Shown: positions 27,559 to 37,267 of the stretch, piece after piece | Layout of the letters: the number at the start of each line of letters is the position of its first letter | Numbering within the stretch: the first letter of the stretch is position 1 | Origin: Xanthomonas sp. CFBP 8443 | Lineage (GTDB): Bacteria > Pseudomonadota > Gammaproteobacteria > Xanthomonadales > Xanthomonadaceae | Direction: 5' to 3' | DNA: 64,000 nt | Assembly (NCBI RefSeq): GCF_025666195.1 | Contig: NZ_CP102592.1 | Span: 3,906,001 to 3,970,000, forward strand | The notes under the pieces: generated by a model | Database searches by the model: none | Told to the model about the DNA's origin: nothing | The model's input: only the letters and a program-made list of their open reading frames with translations | Position numbers and translations under genes: made by a program

Positions 27559-28487
27559 CAGAAATACCCCTCCAACTTCTTCTTCTCCATCGACGCGCCC
27601 GGATCCTGATCGATCACCCGCCCCTGCCGCTCCGACGAGGTCGCCAGCAACATCTCGGCGATGATCTTCTCCAGCGTGTCGGCCTGCGATTCGATCGCGC
27701 CGGTCAGCGGATAGCAGCCCAGGGTGCGGAAGCGCACATGCCGCAACTGCGGCACTTCGCCCTCGCGCAGCGGCAGCCGCGCGTCGTCGACCAGGATCAG
27801 CGCGCCGTCGCGCTCCACCACCGGGCGCTCGGCCGCGAAATACAGCGGCACCACCGGAACCGACTCGCGGTAGATGTACAGCCAGATGTCCAGCTCGGTC
27901 CAGTTGGACAGCGGGAACACGCGCACGCTCTCGCCCGCATGGACCCGGGCGTTGTACAGATTCCACAGCTCCGGGCGCTGGTTCTTCGGGTCCCAGCGAT
28001 GCTTGTCGTTGCGGAACGAGAACACCCGCTCCTTGGCCCGCGCCTTCTCCTCGTCGCGGCGCGCCCCGCCGATCGCCGCGTCGAACCTGCCCTGGTCCAG
28101 CGCCTGCTTCAGGCCCTGGGTCTTCATCACGTCGGTATGCACGGTGGCGCCGTGGGTGAACGGGCCGATGTCCTGGGCGATGCCATCGGGATTGATGTGC
28201 ACCCGCAGGTCCACCCCGGTCTCGGCGGCGCGGCGGTCGCGGAACGCGATCATCTCGCGGAACTTCCAGCGCGTGTCCACGTGCAGCAGCGGGATCGGCG
28301 GCGGCGCCGGCGCGAACGCCTTCAGCAGCAGGTGCAGCAGCACCGAGCTGTCCTTGCCGACCGAATACAGCAGCACCGGATTGCGGAACTCGGCCGCCAC
28401 CTCGCGCAGGATGTGGATGCTTTCGGCCTCGAGCCGGTCGAGGTGGGACAGGGCGGAAGACTGCATCGGGGACAACGCGAGGCTCAT
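27558..28487 (-). CDS. cysD: Sulfate adenylyltransferase subunit 2 CysD
   Basis: Catalytic ATP-sulfurylase subunit that forms APS from ATP and sulfate; 309 aa, normal length. PP-loop signature [17 protein letters not shown] near residue 40, [14 protein letters not shown], the core [36 protein letters not shown] and the C-terminal [12 protein letters not shown]. First gene of the cysD-cysNC transcript, coupled to cysNC by TGATG. Divergent from cysJ across a 185-bp region that must carry the regulatory sites. ATG at 28487 matches the family start. Confidence 0.97.
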   Translation of the reverse strand: MSLALSPMQSSALSHLDRLEAESIHILREVAAEFRNPVLLYSVGKDSSVLLHLLLKAFAPAPPPIPLLHVDTRWKFREMIAFRDRRAAETGVDLRVHINPDGIAQDIGPFTHGATVHTDVMKTQGLKQALDQGRFDAAIGGARRDEEKARAKERVFSFRNDKHRWDPKNQRPELWNLYNARVHAGESVRVFPLSNWTELDIWLYIYRESVPVVPLYFAAERPVVERDGALILVDDARLPLREGEVPQLRHVRFRTLGCYPLTGAIESQADTLEKIIAEMLLATSSERQGRVIDQDPGASMEKKKLEGYF

Positions 28488-28570
28488 TGGAAAGGGGATG
28501 TGCCGAGGGTAGCAGCGCCCGCGGCGCCTGGGGCGACCGGGGCCGGCAGTGTGTGATGCGCCAGGCGGGC

Positions 28571-28627
28571 ACTGAAATAAGCGGGGGGCATAAGCCGATA
28601 ACCCCTGCTCCTTTCTGCGCTGCGCAA
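28571..28627. promoter_or_regulatory. Possible CysB control region, cysD//cysJ divergon
   Basis: Within the 185-bp divergent gap, two ATAAGC units occur 13 bp apart (28577 and 28590), the second as GGGGCATAAGCCGATAAC, followed by CTCCTTTCTGCGCTGCG. A similar block (GGGGCTATAAGCCGGCGC, then CTCTTTCCTGCGTTGCG) precedes cysG at 42236-42287. The resemblance between two sulfur promoters suggests shared regulation, probably by the CysB homologue. Inference only. Confidence 0.4.
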
Positions 28628-28672
28628 CGGATCCCTAACATCGGTCATCCCTTCTTCCCACCCGGACCGGTC

Positions 28673-30544
28673 ATGACCGCCGCCTCGCCCGCGTTGCCGC
28701 CCAGCCCCTTGCCCGACGAGCGCAAGGCGCTGCTGGCGCGGACGGTGGAGGGGCTGGATGCGGCCAGCCTGTGGTGGCTATCCGGCTATGCCGCCGGCCT
28801 GGCCCAGGGCCAGGGCCATGCGCCGCCATCGCTGGCGGTGCTGCCGGGCGGTGCGGCGGCCGGCCAGAGCGCGCAGCGGCTGAGCGTGGTCTACGGCAGC
28901 CAGACCGGCAACGCGCGCCGCGCCGCCGAACAGCTGGCCGCCGACGCCGAAGCGGCCGGGCTGACGGTGCGGGTGCTGCGCGCCGACGCCTACCCGACCC
29001 GCGAACTGGCCAACGAGCGTTTGCTGTACGTGGTCATCAGCACCCAGGGCGAAGGCGATCCGCCGGACGATGCGATCGGCCTGGTCGAGTTCCTGCAGGG
29101 CCGGCGCGCGCCCAAGCTGCCCGAGCTGAAGTACGCGGTGCTGGGCCTGGGCGATTCCAGCTACGCCGACTTCTGCGGCATCGGCAAGCGCATCGATGCG
29201 CGCCTGGCCGAACTCGGCGCGCAGCGGGTGGTCCCGCTGGGCGAGGCCGACCTGGACATCGACACCGTGGCGACGCCGTGGCGCACGCAGGCGCTGGCGC
29301 AGGCGCGCGAACTGCTGAAGAGCGCGGCCGCACCGTCGGCGACGGTGACCCCGCTGCGCGGCGCCGCCACCGCCAGCTGGAGCCACGCGCGCCCGTTCGC
29401 CGCCGAGGTGCTGGCCAACCAGCGCATCAGCGGCCGCGATTTCAAGGGCCCGCGCTATGCCGCGCATGGCGACGCCGACAAGGACGTGCGCCACCTGGAG
29501 CTGTCGCTGGCCGGCAGCGGCCTGCACTACGAGCCCGGCGACGCGCTGGGCATCCGCCACCGCAACCCGCCGGCGCTGGTCGAGGCGGTCTTGACGGCGA
29601 CGCGACTGGACGGTCATGCGCACGTCACCGTCGATGCGGAAACTCTGCCCCTGCACGAGTGGCTCGCCGCGCATCGCGAACTGACCCGGGCATCGCGGCC
29701 GTTCCTGGCCGCGGTCGCCCGTCGCTCAGCCGCGCCGGCGCTTGACCAGCTGCTCGACCCTACCCAGACCGCCGGTCTGGCGGCGTTGCTGGACGATCAC
29801 CAGGTGATCGACGTGCTGCGACGCTGGCCGGCGGATTGGGACCACAGCGCGCTGCTGGACGCGCTGCGGCCGCTGGCCCCGCGTCTGTATTCGATCGCCT
29901 CCAGCCGCAAGCGGGTCGGCGAGGAAGTCCACCTCACCGTCGACGTGCTGGCCTACCAGGCGCACGGCCACGCCCATGGCGGCGCGGCCAGCGGCCATCT
30001 CGCCGCCCTGGCCGAAGGCGACAGCGCCGCGGTCTACATCGAACCCAACGAACGCTTCCGGGTGCCCGCCGACGGCAGCCGCGACATCCTGATGATCGGC
30101 CCCGGCACCGGCGTGGCCCCGTTCCGCGGTTTCGTCCAGGAACGCGCCGAGAGCGGCGCCGGCGGCCGCAACTGGCTGTTCTTCGGCGCCCGCCACTTCA
30201 ACCAGGACTTTCTGTACCAGGCCGAGTGGCAGCAGGCGCTGCGCAGCGGCGAACTGCAGCGGCTGGACCTGGCGTTCTCGCGCGACGTGCAGCCGCTGCG
30301 CGACGGCAACCTGCCGCACAAGGTCTACGTGCAGCAGCGCCTGCGCGAGCACGGCCGTGACGTCTACGACTGGCTGCAGAACGGCGCGCACCTGTACGTG
30401 TGCGGCGCGATCGGCATGGGCAAGGACGTGCACGCCACGCTGCAGCAGATCGTGGTCGAACACGGCGCGCACAGCGCCGAGGACGCCGCGGCCTATCTCA
30501 CCTCGCTGCAGCGGGAGGGGCGGTATGCGCGCGATGTCTATTGA
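28673..30544 (+). CDS. cysJ: Sulfite reductase [NADPH] flavoprotein alpha subunit
   Basis: Passes electrons from NADPH through FAD and FMN to CysI for reduction of sulfite to sulfide; 623 aa. Order: N-terminal linker, flavodoxin domain (SVVYGSQTGNARRAAEQLAA; STQGEGDPPDDA; LGLGDSSYADFCGIGK), linker/FAD domain (PRLYSIASSRKRVGEEVHLT), NADPH-binding domain (MIGPGTGVAPFRGFVQERA; NWLFFGARHFNQDFLYQAEW) and C-terminal RYARDVY. ATG at 28673 gives a normal N terminus. First gene of cysJ-cysI-cysH; a heptad element sits between it and cysI. Confidence 0.96.
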   Translation: MTAASPALPPSPLPDERKALLARTVEGLDAASLWWLSGYAAGLAQGQGHAPPSLAVLPGGAAAGQSAQRLSVVYGSQTGNARRAAEQLAADAEAAGLTVRVLRADAYPTRELANERLLYVVISTQGEGDPPDDAIGLVEFLQGRRAPKLPELKYAVLGLGDSSYADFCGIGKRIDARLAELGAQRVVPLGEADLDIDTVATPWRTQALAQARELLKSAAAPSATVTPLRGAATASWSHARPFAAEVLANQRISGRDFKGPRYAAHGDADKDVRHLELSLAGSGLHYEPGDALGIRHRNPPALVEAVLTATRLDGHAHVTVDAETLPLHEWLAAHRELTRASRPFLAAVARRSAAPALDQLLDPTQTAGLAALLDDHQVIDVLRRWPADWDHSALLDALRPLAPRLYSIASSRKRVGEEVHLTVDVLAYQAHGHAHGGAASGHLAALAEGDSAAVYIEPNERFRVPADGSRDILMIGPGTGVAPFRGFVQERAESGAGGRNWLFFGARHFNQDFLYQAEWQQALRSGELQRLDLAFSRDVQPLRDGNLPHKVYVQQRLREHGRDVYDWLQNGAHLYVCGAIGMGKDVHATLQQIVVEHGAHSAEDAAAYLTSLQREGRYARDVY

Positions 30545-30549
30545 GAAGT

Positions 30550-30656
30550 CGGGACTCGGGACTCGGGACCCGGGACTCGAAGAACGGAAGCCGGTGAAGC
30601 CTCAGTACGCGATCGTGCGCTTTTCCGAGTCCCCAGTCCCGAGTCCCGAGTCCCGC
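30550..30656. repeat. Inverted heptad-repeat element (copy H5) between cysJ and cysI
   Basis: Left arm 30550-30580 has GGGACTC/GGGACCC units (four). Right arm 30626-30656 has GAGTCCC-type units (four). The spacer is 45 bp with the end sequence GCGCTTTTCCGAGTCCC. It fills the cysJ-cysI gap and ends 2 bp before the cysI ATG, so in the transcript it could fold into a long hairpin covering the ribosome-binding region. Confidence 0.85.
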
Positions 30657-30658
30657 AA

Positions 30659-32383
30659 ATGAGCCACTCCGTAGAAGACATCAAAGCCGAAAGCCGCCGC
30701 CTGCGCGGGTCGCTGCTGCAGAGCCTGGCCGATCCGGTGACCGGTGCGCTGCGCGAGGACGACCAGACGCTGATCAAGTACCACGGCAGCTACCAGCAGG
30801 ACGATCGCGACCTGCGCGACGAGCGGCGCCGGCAGAAGCTCGAACCGGCCTACCAGTTCATGATCCGCACGCGCACGCCGGGCGGCGTGATCACCCCGGA
30901 ACAGTGGCTCAAGCTCGACGCCATCGCCACCACCTACGGCAACCATTCGCTGCGCGTCACCACGCGCCAGGCGTTCCAGTTCCACGGCGTGATCAAGCGC
31001 GAGCTCAAGGCGACGATGCAGGCGATCAACGCCGCGCTGATCGACACGCTGGCCGCGTGCGGCGACGTCAACCGCAACGTGCAGGTCGCCGCCAACCCGC
31101 TGGCCTCGCGTGCGCACGCCACGCTGTACGCCGACGCGGCGCGGGTGTCCGAGCACCTGCTGCCCAACACCCGCGCCTACTACGAGATCTGGCTGGACGA
31201 GGAGCAGGTGGCCGGCAGCGGCCGCGAAGACGAGCCGGTGTACGGCGACACCTACCTGCCGCGCAAGTTCAAGATCGGCTTCGCGCTGCCGCCGATCAAC
31301 GACGTGGACGTGTTCGCCAACGATCTGGGCTTCATCGGCGTGGCCGGCGCCGACGGCGAACTGGCCGGCTACAACGTCAGCATCGGCGGCGGCATGGGTG
31401 CGACCCATGGCGACGCCGAGACCTACCCGCGGGTGGCCAACGTGATCGGCTTCATCGCACGCGACCAGCTGCTCGACGTCGCCACCGCCGTGGTCACCAC
31501 CCAGCGCGACCTCGGCAACCGCACCGTGCGCAAGCGCGCGCGCTTCAAGTACACCATCGACGACCATGGCCTGGATGTCGTGGTCGCCGAGATCCAGCGC
31601 CGCGCCGGCATCGTGCTGCAGCCGACCCGCGCGTTTTCCTTCGCGCACAACGGCGACCGCTACGGCTGGAGCGAAGGCGAGGACGGCCGCGCGCACCTGA
31701 CCCTGTCGCTGCCGGCCGGGCGCATCGCCGACCATGACGCCGGCGCGCGCCACCTCAGCGGCCTGCGCGAGATCGCCGAACTGCTGCAGCGCGCCGGCGA
31801 TGGCGCGCATTTCCGCATGACCTCCAACCAGAACCTGGTCATCGCCGGCATTCCCGCCGCGCAGCGCGAGGCGGTCGACACCCTGGTGCGCGCGCATGCG
31901 CTGGACGCCGGCAACCAGGCGCGCACCGCGCTGGCGCGCGCGGCGATGGCCTGCGTGGCGCTGCCGACCTGCGGCCTGGCGATGGCCGAGGCCGAGCGCT
32001 ACCTGCCCGACTTCGCCGGCAAGCTGGAGCCGTTGCTGGACCGGCATGGATTGCGCGAGGCGCCGATCCTGCTGCGCATCTCCGGTTGCCCGAACGGCTG
32101 CTCGCGGCCGTACCTGGCCGAGATCGCGCTGGTCGGCAAGGCGCCCGGCCGCTACAACCTGATGCTCGGCGCCGATCACCGCGGCCAGCGCCTGAACACG
32201 CTGTACCGCGAGAACATCACCGAGCCGGAAATCCTCGACGCGCTGGACCCGCTGTTCGCGCGCTATGCCGGCGAACGCGATGCCGACGAAGGCTTCGGCG
32301 ATTTCCTGCACCGCAGCGGGCTGGTCGACCTGCCTGCCTACCCCACCCACCGCCATCTCATTCCTTCGGAACTGCACGCATGA
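30659..32383 (+). CDS. cysI: Sulfite reductase hemoprotein beta subunit CysI
   Basis: Siroheme/[4Fe-4S] enzyme that reduces sulfite to sulfide by six electrons from CysJ; 574 aa, normal. Cluster/siroheme cysteines are seen as C432-x5-C438 ([12 protein letters not shown]) and C477-x3-C481 ([10 protein letters not shown]). Substrate-pocket Arg/Lys-rich segments include [19 protein letters not shown] and [12 protein letters not shown]. Start ATG 30659 lies directly after a heptad element, without a visible Shine-Dalgarno. Its stop overlaps the cysH ATG (ATGA), so cysI and cysH are coupled. Confidence 0.97.
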   Translation: MSHSVEDIKAESRRLRGSLLQSLADPVTGALREDDQTLIKYHGSYQQDDRDLRDERRRQKLEPAYQFMIRTRTPGGVITPEQWLKLDAIATTYGNHSLRVTTRQAFQFHGVIKRELKATMQAINAALIDTLAACGDVNRNVQVAANPLASRAHATLYADAARVSEHLLPNTRAYYEIWLDEEQVAGSGREDEPVYGDTYLPRKFKIGFALPPINDVDVFANDLGFIGVAGADGELAGYNVSIGGGMGATHGDAETYPRVANVIGFIARDQLLDVATAVVTTQRDLGNRTVRKRARFKYTIDDHGLDVVVAEIQRRAGIVLQPTRAFSFAHNGDRYGWSEGEDGRAHLTLSLPAGRIADHDAGARHLSGLREIAELLQRAGDGAHFRMTSNQNLVIAGIPAAQREAVDTLVRAHALDAGNQARTALARAAMACVALPTCGLAMAEAERYLPDFAGKLEPLLDRHGLREAPILLRISGCPNGCSRPYLAEIALVGKAPGRYNLMLGADHRGQRLNTLYRENITEPEILDALDPLFARYAGERDADEGFGDFLHRSGLVDLPAYPTHRHLIPSELHA

Positions 32384-33120
32384 GCGCCCTGCCCGCCTCC
32401 GCCCCACACGACTCCGCCAACGCCCCGGCGACGGCATGGGATCTCGACGCGGTCAACGCGCTGCTGGCGCCGATGACTGCGGTGCAGCGCGTGGCCTGGG
32501 CGCTCGAACACGGCCCGGCCGAGGCCGCGCTGTCCTCGAGCTTCGGCGCGCAATCGGCGGCGACGCTGCATCTGCTGACCCAGCAGTTGCCGGAGATCCC
32601 GGTGATCCTGATCGACACCGGCTACCTGTTCGCCGAGACCTATCGCTTCGCCGACGCGCTCAGCGACCGGCTCAAGCTCAACCTCAAGGTGTACCGGCCG
32701 CTGGTCAGCCGCGCCTGGATGGAGGCGCGCCACGGCCGCCTGTGGGAACAGGGCATGGTCGGCATCGAGCAGTACAACAACCTGCGCAAGGTCGAGCCGA
32801 TGCGCCGCGCGCTGGACGAACTGAAGGTCGGCACCTGGTTCACCGGCCTGCGCCGCAGCCAGTCCGACAGCCGCGCGCAGACCCCGTTCGTGCAGAAGCG
32901 CGGCGAGCGCTACAAGATCAACCCGATCGCCGACTGGAGCGACCGCGACCTGTGGCAGTACATGCAGCAGCACGGCCTGCCCTACCACCCGCTGTGGGAG
33001 GAAGGCTACGTGTCGATCGGCGACTTCCACACCACCCGCCGCTGGGAACCGGGCATGCGCGAGGAAGACACCCGCTTCTTCGGCCTCAAGCGCGAATGCG
33101 GCATCCACGAGGATGTCTGA
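32380..33120 (+). CDS. cysH: Phosphoadenosine phosphosulfate reductase CysH
   Basis: Thioredoxin-dependent reduction of PAPS to sulfite and PAP; 246 aa. Seen: [16 protein letters not shown] nucleotide loop, [47 protein letters not shown] and the C-terminal ECGIHEDV with catalytic Cys240. No second pair of cysteines (CC...CxxC) is present, so it is the PAPS-type without the iron-sulfur cluster of APS reductases, consistent with the presence of an APS kinase (CysC) domain in cysNC. ATG overlaps the cysI stop. Confidence 0.96.
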   Translation: MSALPASAPHDSANAPATAWDLDAVNALLAPMTAVQRVAWALEHGPAEAALSSSFGAQSAATLHLLTQQLPEIPVILIDTGYLFAETYRFADALSDRLKLNLKVYRPLVSRAWMEARHGRLWEQGMVGIEQYNNLRKVEPMRRALDELKVGTWFTGLRRSQSDSRAQTPFVQKRGERYKINPIADWSDRDLWQYMQQHGLPYHPLWEEGYVSIGDFHTTRRWEPGMREEDTRFFGLKRECGIHEDV

Positions 33121-33173
33121 GTCTGCGTGAGGAGCGACGCATGCCGCGGGGCGTCACAGGCCACCGCACGCCC

Positions 33174-33600
33174 CTGTAGGAGCGACTTCAGTCGCGACGA
33201 ACGAAGCCATAGACCATCCGGCGTCGAATGCCATCGGAACTGAAGCCCCCTCACAGTGCACAGCCGGTTACGCGCGGCGCTTTGCAGGAGCGGTTTCAAC
33301 CGCGACGAACGGAGCGGCGAACCTTCCGCTTCGGATAGATACGGTCGGGACTGAAGTCCCTCCTACAGTGCACCCAGCAGCCGCCTCGCGCAGCCCTCCT
33401 GTAGGAGCGGCTTCAGCCGCGACGAACGAAGCGGCGAGCCTTCCGGCTTCGGGATGCCGTCGGGACTGAAGTATCTCCCGCAGTGCACCCGATGAGCTGA
33501 CCGCGAGTCCCTGTGGGAGCGACTTCAGTCGCGACGAGCGGAACGAGGAACCTCCCGGACTCGGATGTCATTGAGACCGATGTCTTCCACAGCGCCACCA
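33174..33600. repeat. Array of four tandem REP pairs
   Basis: Four units with a period of about 108-117 bp. Each begins with a REP hairpin (33176, GTAGGAGCGACTTCAGTCGC; 33284, GCAGG...; 33401, GTAGGAGCGGCTTCAGCCGC; 33513, GTGGG...) followed by CGACGAACGAAGC-like DNA and an inverted, more diverged REP (GGGACTGAAGTCCCTCCTAC, then AGTGCACCC). Stems keep compensatory changes (GCGACT/AGTCGC, GCGGTT/AACCGC, GCGGCT/AGCCGC). This fills the 518-bp gap 33121-33638; no gene is seen. It lies between convergent cysH and the PepSY gene. Confidence 0.9.
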
Positions 33601-33638
33601 GTGAGCTGACCGTATCCGTGCGTCCAAACAGCACCACC

Positions 33639-35138
33639 TCACTCCCGCCGCAGCACCAGCAACCAATCCAGTGCCAGCATCAGCACCAACGACACCCCCA
33701 CCAGCGGGAACAGCACGCCGCCGATCGCCAGCAGCGCGAGCACGCCGCGCAGGGTGCGCTGGTCCGCCGGCAGCGGCGGCACGCCCAACCCGCCGGCCGG
33801 CCGCCGCTTCCACCACATCAGTGCGGCGCTGCCGCACAACAGCAGGATGCCAATGCACGAGACGATCAGCAGTAGCTGATTGAACGTGCCGTACTGCTGC
33901 CCCAGGTGCACGTTGATACCCCATTCCAACGCCTTGGCCAGCGGCCCGTAGTCGGCGTAGCGCATGTCCAGCAGCACCTTGCCGCTGTACTGATCGAGGT
34001 GAATCACCCGTTGCTGCGCCAACTCCGGCGGATACACCGACGCGGTGTACACGCCGCGCGCACCGCGCGGCAGCGCCACGCCGTAGCCGGCGGCGATGCC
34101 GCGTGCCTGGAACTGCGCCACCGCCGCGTCCAGGCCGATCGCACCGGGCTGCAGCGCCATCGCATCCATCGCATCCATCGCCATAGCGCCATGCGCGGCA
34201 TGCTCTGCGTTCTCTGCATGCTCTGCATGCGAACCGTTGCCGTTGTCCCCTATGTTTGATGCAGAACGCGCATCCGCCGTCGCGGGCATCGGCATCGACG
34301 CGGCCTGCGGCAGCTGCGACTGCGGCAAGCGCGCCTGGCGCAGCGACCAGGCCGGCACCTCTGCATCGCTCAGGCGCTGCGTGGACATCGGCAGGTCCAC
34401 GCGCAGGCCGGCCGGATAGCCATAGTGATGGCCATTGGCAAGGCGGTTGACCTGCGCGCCCCAGAACCACGACCACGGCATGCCGGTCAGCGCCAGGAAC
34501 AGCAGCATCGCTCCGACCACGCTGCCGGTCAGCGCATGCGTATCGCGCCAGAACACGCGCTGCGGCGGCCGTCCGCGCACCGTCGTGACGCCGCCGCGGC
34601 GGCCGCGCGGCCACCACAGGTACACGCCGGTCAGCACCAGCAGGATCGCCCAGCCGGCCGCCACTTCGATCAGCGCGCTGGCCCACGGTCCGACCAGGGC
34701 GAGGCTGTGCAGGCGCCGGATCGTCCATGCCACCGTGCCGTGCTCGGGCAGGCTGCCCAGCACGCGCGCGCGGTACGGATCCACGTACACCACCAGCCGG
34801 CGGCCATCGGCCGTACCCACGGTGACCTCCGCCGACGCGTCGCGGCGCAGCGGCGTGGTGTAGCGCAACGCCTGTCCCGGCTGCGCCGCCAGCGCCGCAT
34901 CGAGCAGCCGCTGCGGCGCGACGGCCCGGGCCTGCGCCGGCACCTGCACCGTCTTCAGCGCACGATGGAAGTAGCCGTCGATCGGCTGCTGGTAGACGAA
35001 GGCGGCGCCGGTCAGCGCCAGCCAGGCCAGCAGCGGCAGCACCAGCAGGCCGGCGTAGAAATGCCAGCGCCACACCGCGCGGTAGAAACGCGCCGGCGCC
35101 GCCGCGGTCGGGTTGGGCGCGGCCATCGGCGTGGCCAT
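33639..35138 (-). CDS. PepSY-associated membrane protein with His/Met-rich insert
   Basis: A 499-aa inner-membrane protein of the PepSY_TM family, often found beside TonB receptors for iron or other metals and thought to act in reduction or handling of the imported metal. Four or more helices: RFYRAVWRWHFYAGLLVLPL, AAGWAILLVLTGVYLWWP, VVGAMLLFLALTGMPWSW, a C-terminal pair (LLLIVSCIGILLLCGSAALM), with HLGQQYGTFNQ before the last group. Residues about 295-330 are an unusual low-complexity segment rich in His, Met, Glu and Ala (HAEHAENAEHAAHGAMAM), encoded by short DNA repeats, possibly metal binding. ATG at 35138 shares a base with the TonB receptor stop. Confidence 0.85.
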   Translation of the reverse strand: MATPMAAPNPTAAAPARFYRAVWRWHFYAGLLVLPLLAWLALTGAAFVYQQPIDGYFHRALKTVQVPAQARAVAPQRLLDAALAAQPGQALRYTTPLRRDASAEVTVGTADGRRLVVYVDPYRARVLGSLPEHGTVAWTIRRLHSLALVGPWASALIEVAAGWAILLVLTGVYLWWPRGRRGGVTTVRGRPPQRVFWRDTHALTGSVVGAMLLFLALTGMPWSWFWGAQVNRLANGHHYGYPAGLRVDLPMSTQRLSDAEVPAWSLRQARLPQSQLPQAASMPMPATADARSASNIGDNGNGSHAEHAENAEHAAHGAMAMDAMDAMALQPGAIGLDAAVAQFQARGIAAGYGVALPRGARGVYTASVYPPELAQQRVIHLDQYSGKVLLDMRYADYGPLAKALEWGINVHLGQQYGTFNQLLLIVSCIGILLLCGSAALMWWKRRPAGGLGVPPLPADQRTLRGVLALLAIGGVLFPLVGVSLVLMLALDWLLVLRRE

Positions 35139-37198
35139 CACCACCCCCAGCCGAGGCTGGCGTACAGCGCGCGGCCGTCGCCCGGCGAATAGCCGGACGA
35201 ACCGCTGTCGTACCAGGCATAGACGTAGTGGCGATCGGTCAGGTTCTTCAACTGCAGCGACAACTCGCGTTGCACGCGCCACGCCCAGGTCGCGCCAATA
35301 TTGGCCAGCGCGTAGCCGCCGTAGCGGCCGAGCGTGTTGCTGCGCTCCACGTAGTAGTCGCCCTGCGCGTTGCCCCACGCCGACAGCTTCAGCCGCGGCG
35401 TGGCCTGCCAGTCGACGCCGGCACTGGCCAGAGAGCGCGGCACGTTCTCGATCTCCTTGCCGCGCGTGGCCGGCGCGCTCGGATCGGGCGTGACGATGCG
35501 CGCGCGCTGCCGCGAGTACGCCAGCCACAGCGTCCAGCGTTCGTCCGCGCGCAGGTTCAACTGCGCATCCCAGCCGCGGCGCAAGGTCTTGCCGACGTTG
35601 CCGACCTCGCCGCTGCCGACCATGCCATCGACGCCGAGAATCGTCGCCACCTCGTCGGAAGCGCGCTGCTCCCAGTACGCGATGCGCGCATCCAGCCGCC
35701 TGGCGTCGGCGAACTTCAGTCCGGCCTCCCAGCCGTCGTTGTACGACGGCGCCAGGTTGCCCGTCTGGCTGCGGTAGGCACCGTTGCCGCTGCCGATCTG
35801 GAACGTGCGGCCGATGTTGGCATAGACGCTGGTCTGTGCGGTCAGCGTAAACACCGCACTGAGCTTGGGCTGCTTGATCGTGCCGTAGGCGTAGGCCGGG
35901 TAGCGCACGCCGCCGAGCCGATCGCGGAAACTGCCGTCGATCCGATCCACGCGATAGGCCGGCACCAGCTGCAAGCGCTCGAATGGGCGGATCACCGCCT
36001 GCACATAGGCGCCGCGCGTGTCCAGATCGAAATCCCAGTCGCGCAGCGGCGCGGTGCGTGCCCGCGCCACGGTGCGATAGCGTTGCGAGGTGTTGTCCTG
36101 CCATTGCCCGTCGATGCCGCCTTCCAGCGCGAACGCCGTCGCCCAGTCCACCTCGGGGCGCCAGGTCGCCTTGGCCAGGAAACCGCGCTGGGTTTCGTCG
36201 GTATCGCGCTCCTGCTGCGCGCCGGCGGCGGTGAAGCGCACCCAGCGCTGGTTCTGGTAGCGATTCCAGTACAGCTTGGCGCTGCCTTGCACGGCGTCCG
36301 CCAGCTGCGCATCCAGATGCAGGCTCACCTGCCCGGTCTGGCGTTCGCTGCGGTCGTCGCGCGCATAGTCCGGCGAACTGCGCGGCGCGCGTTGCGCGCT
36401 GGCGTCGTCCAGATAGCCCGCTTCCAGCGCTTGGTTGCGGTAGTAGCGCGCACTGAGCCCGGCGCGCCAGGCGGCGTCCGGCGCGGTGTAGAACCACTTG
36501 CCGGCGAAGGCGCGCTTGCGTGCGTCGGCATGCGCGCGGTAGCCGTCGCTGTCGCGCCAGGCCGCGAAATAGTTCTGGCTCCAGCCGCCGCGTTCGATGC
36601 CCTGGCTGGCCTGCACCTCGCGCGTGCCGAAGCTGCCGGCGGTGACGCTGGCGCGGCCGTCGTTGCCGCCGCTGCGGGTCAGCACATCGACGCTGCCGGC
36701 GATGGCGTTCAATCCGTAGCGCGGATCGTTGGTGCCGCGCACGATCTCGATCGCGGCGATATCCAGCGGAAACACCGCGTCCAGGTACGGCATGCCGCCG
36801 GCGTTGTCGTTGCTGGGCACGCCGTCGATCAGCAGCTTGACCGCGTTGACCCGGCCTTCGCCGTTGAAGCCGCGGAACGAGAAGCGGCCGGCATCGGTGC
36901 CCATCTTGAACTGGGTGACCTGCACGCCGGGCGCACGCATCAGCAGCTCCCAGCTGTAGTCCACGTGCTGGTCCTGCAGCAGGTCGCCGCCGAGGATGTC
37001 CACCGAACTCAGGACGCTGCGCGCGGCCGGCGCGGACAGGGGCTGGGCGGTGACCTGGACCTTGCCCAGGGTCAGCGCGGAATCGCCGGGGGGAAGTTGC
37101 ACGCCGCTATCGGCCGCGCGTGTCGGCGCGGTCGCGCTGGCCGCCAGACACACGCAGCTGTACGCCGCCATCCGCGGCAGGGAAAAGAAACGGATCAT
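35138..37198 (-). CDS. TonB-dependent outer-membrane receptor
   Basis: Outer-membrane active transporter, 686 aa. Signal peptide (about 1-28), plug domain from about 50 (LGKVQVTAQPL, GRFSFRGFNGEGRVNAVKLL, IDGVPSNDNAGG, IAAIEIVRGTNDPRYGLNAI) and a 22-strand-type barrel ending in an aromatic residue (YASLGWGW). ATG at 37198 has GGAG six bases upstream; in-frame ATG/GTG codons at 37210 and 37216 are less likely. No N-terminal secretin/STN signalling domain, so it probably lacks a FecIR-type regulator. Neighbours (DUF2946, PepSY, ars genes) point to metal or siderophore uptake; the ligand is unknown. Confidence 0.88.
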   Translation of the reverse strand: MIRFFSLPRMAAYSCVCLAASATAPTRAADSGVQLPPGDSALTLGKVQVTAQPLSAPAARSVLSSVDILGGDLLQDQHVDYSWELLMRAPGVQVTQFKMGTDAGRFSFRGFNGEGRVNAVKLLIDGVPSNDNAGGMPYLDAVFPLDIAAIEIVRGTNDPRYGLNAIAGSVDVLTRSGGNDGRASVTAGSFGTREVQASQGIERGGWSQNYFAAWRDSDGYRAHADARKRAFAGKWFYTAPDAAWRAGLSARYYRNQALEAGYLDDASAQRAPRSSPDYARDDRSERQTGQVSLHLDAQLADAVQGSAKLYWNRYQNQRWVRFTAAGAQQERDTDETQRGFLAKATWRPEVDWATAFALEGGIDGQWQDNTSQRYRTVARARTAPLRDWDFDLDTRGAYVQAVIRPFERLQLVPAYRVDRIDGSFRDRLGGVRYPAYAYGTIKQPKLSAVFTLTAQTSVYANIGRTFQIGSGNGAYRSQTGNLAPSYNDGWEAGLKFADARRLDARIAYWEQRASDEVATILGVDGMVGSGEVGNVGKTLRRGWDAQLNLRADERWTLWLAYSRQRARIVTPDPSAPATRGKEIENVPRSLASAGVDWQATPRLKLSAWGNAQGDYYVERSNTLGRYGGYALANIGATWAWRVQRELSLQLKNLTDRHYVYAWYDSGSSGYSPGDGRALYASLGWGW

Positions 37199-37267
37199 CG
37201 ATGGCTCCATCAGCACGAAGACGTACCGCGGCGATGCCGCGGCACGAAAGAACAGCCAACTCGTGGT

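Noticed and set aside
33174..33600. Possible CRISPR array
   Set aside because: Units are about 110 bp with internal inverted repeats and similar, not unique, intervening sequence, and there are no cas genes. They are REP pairs.
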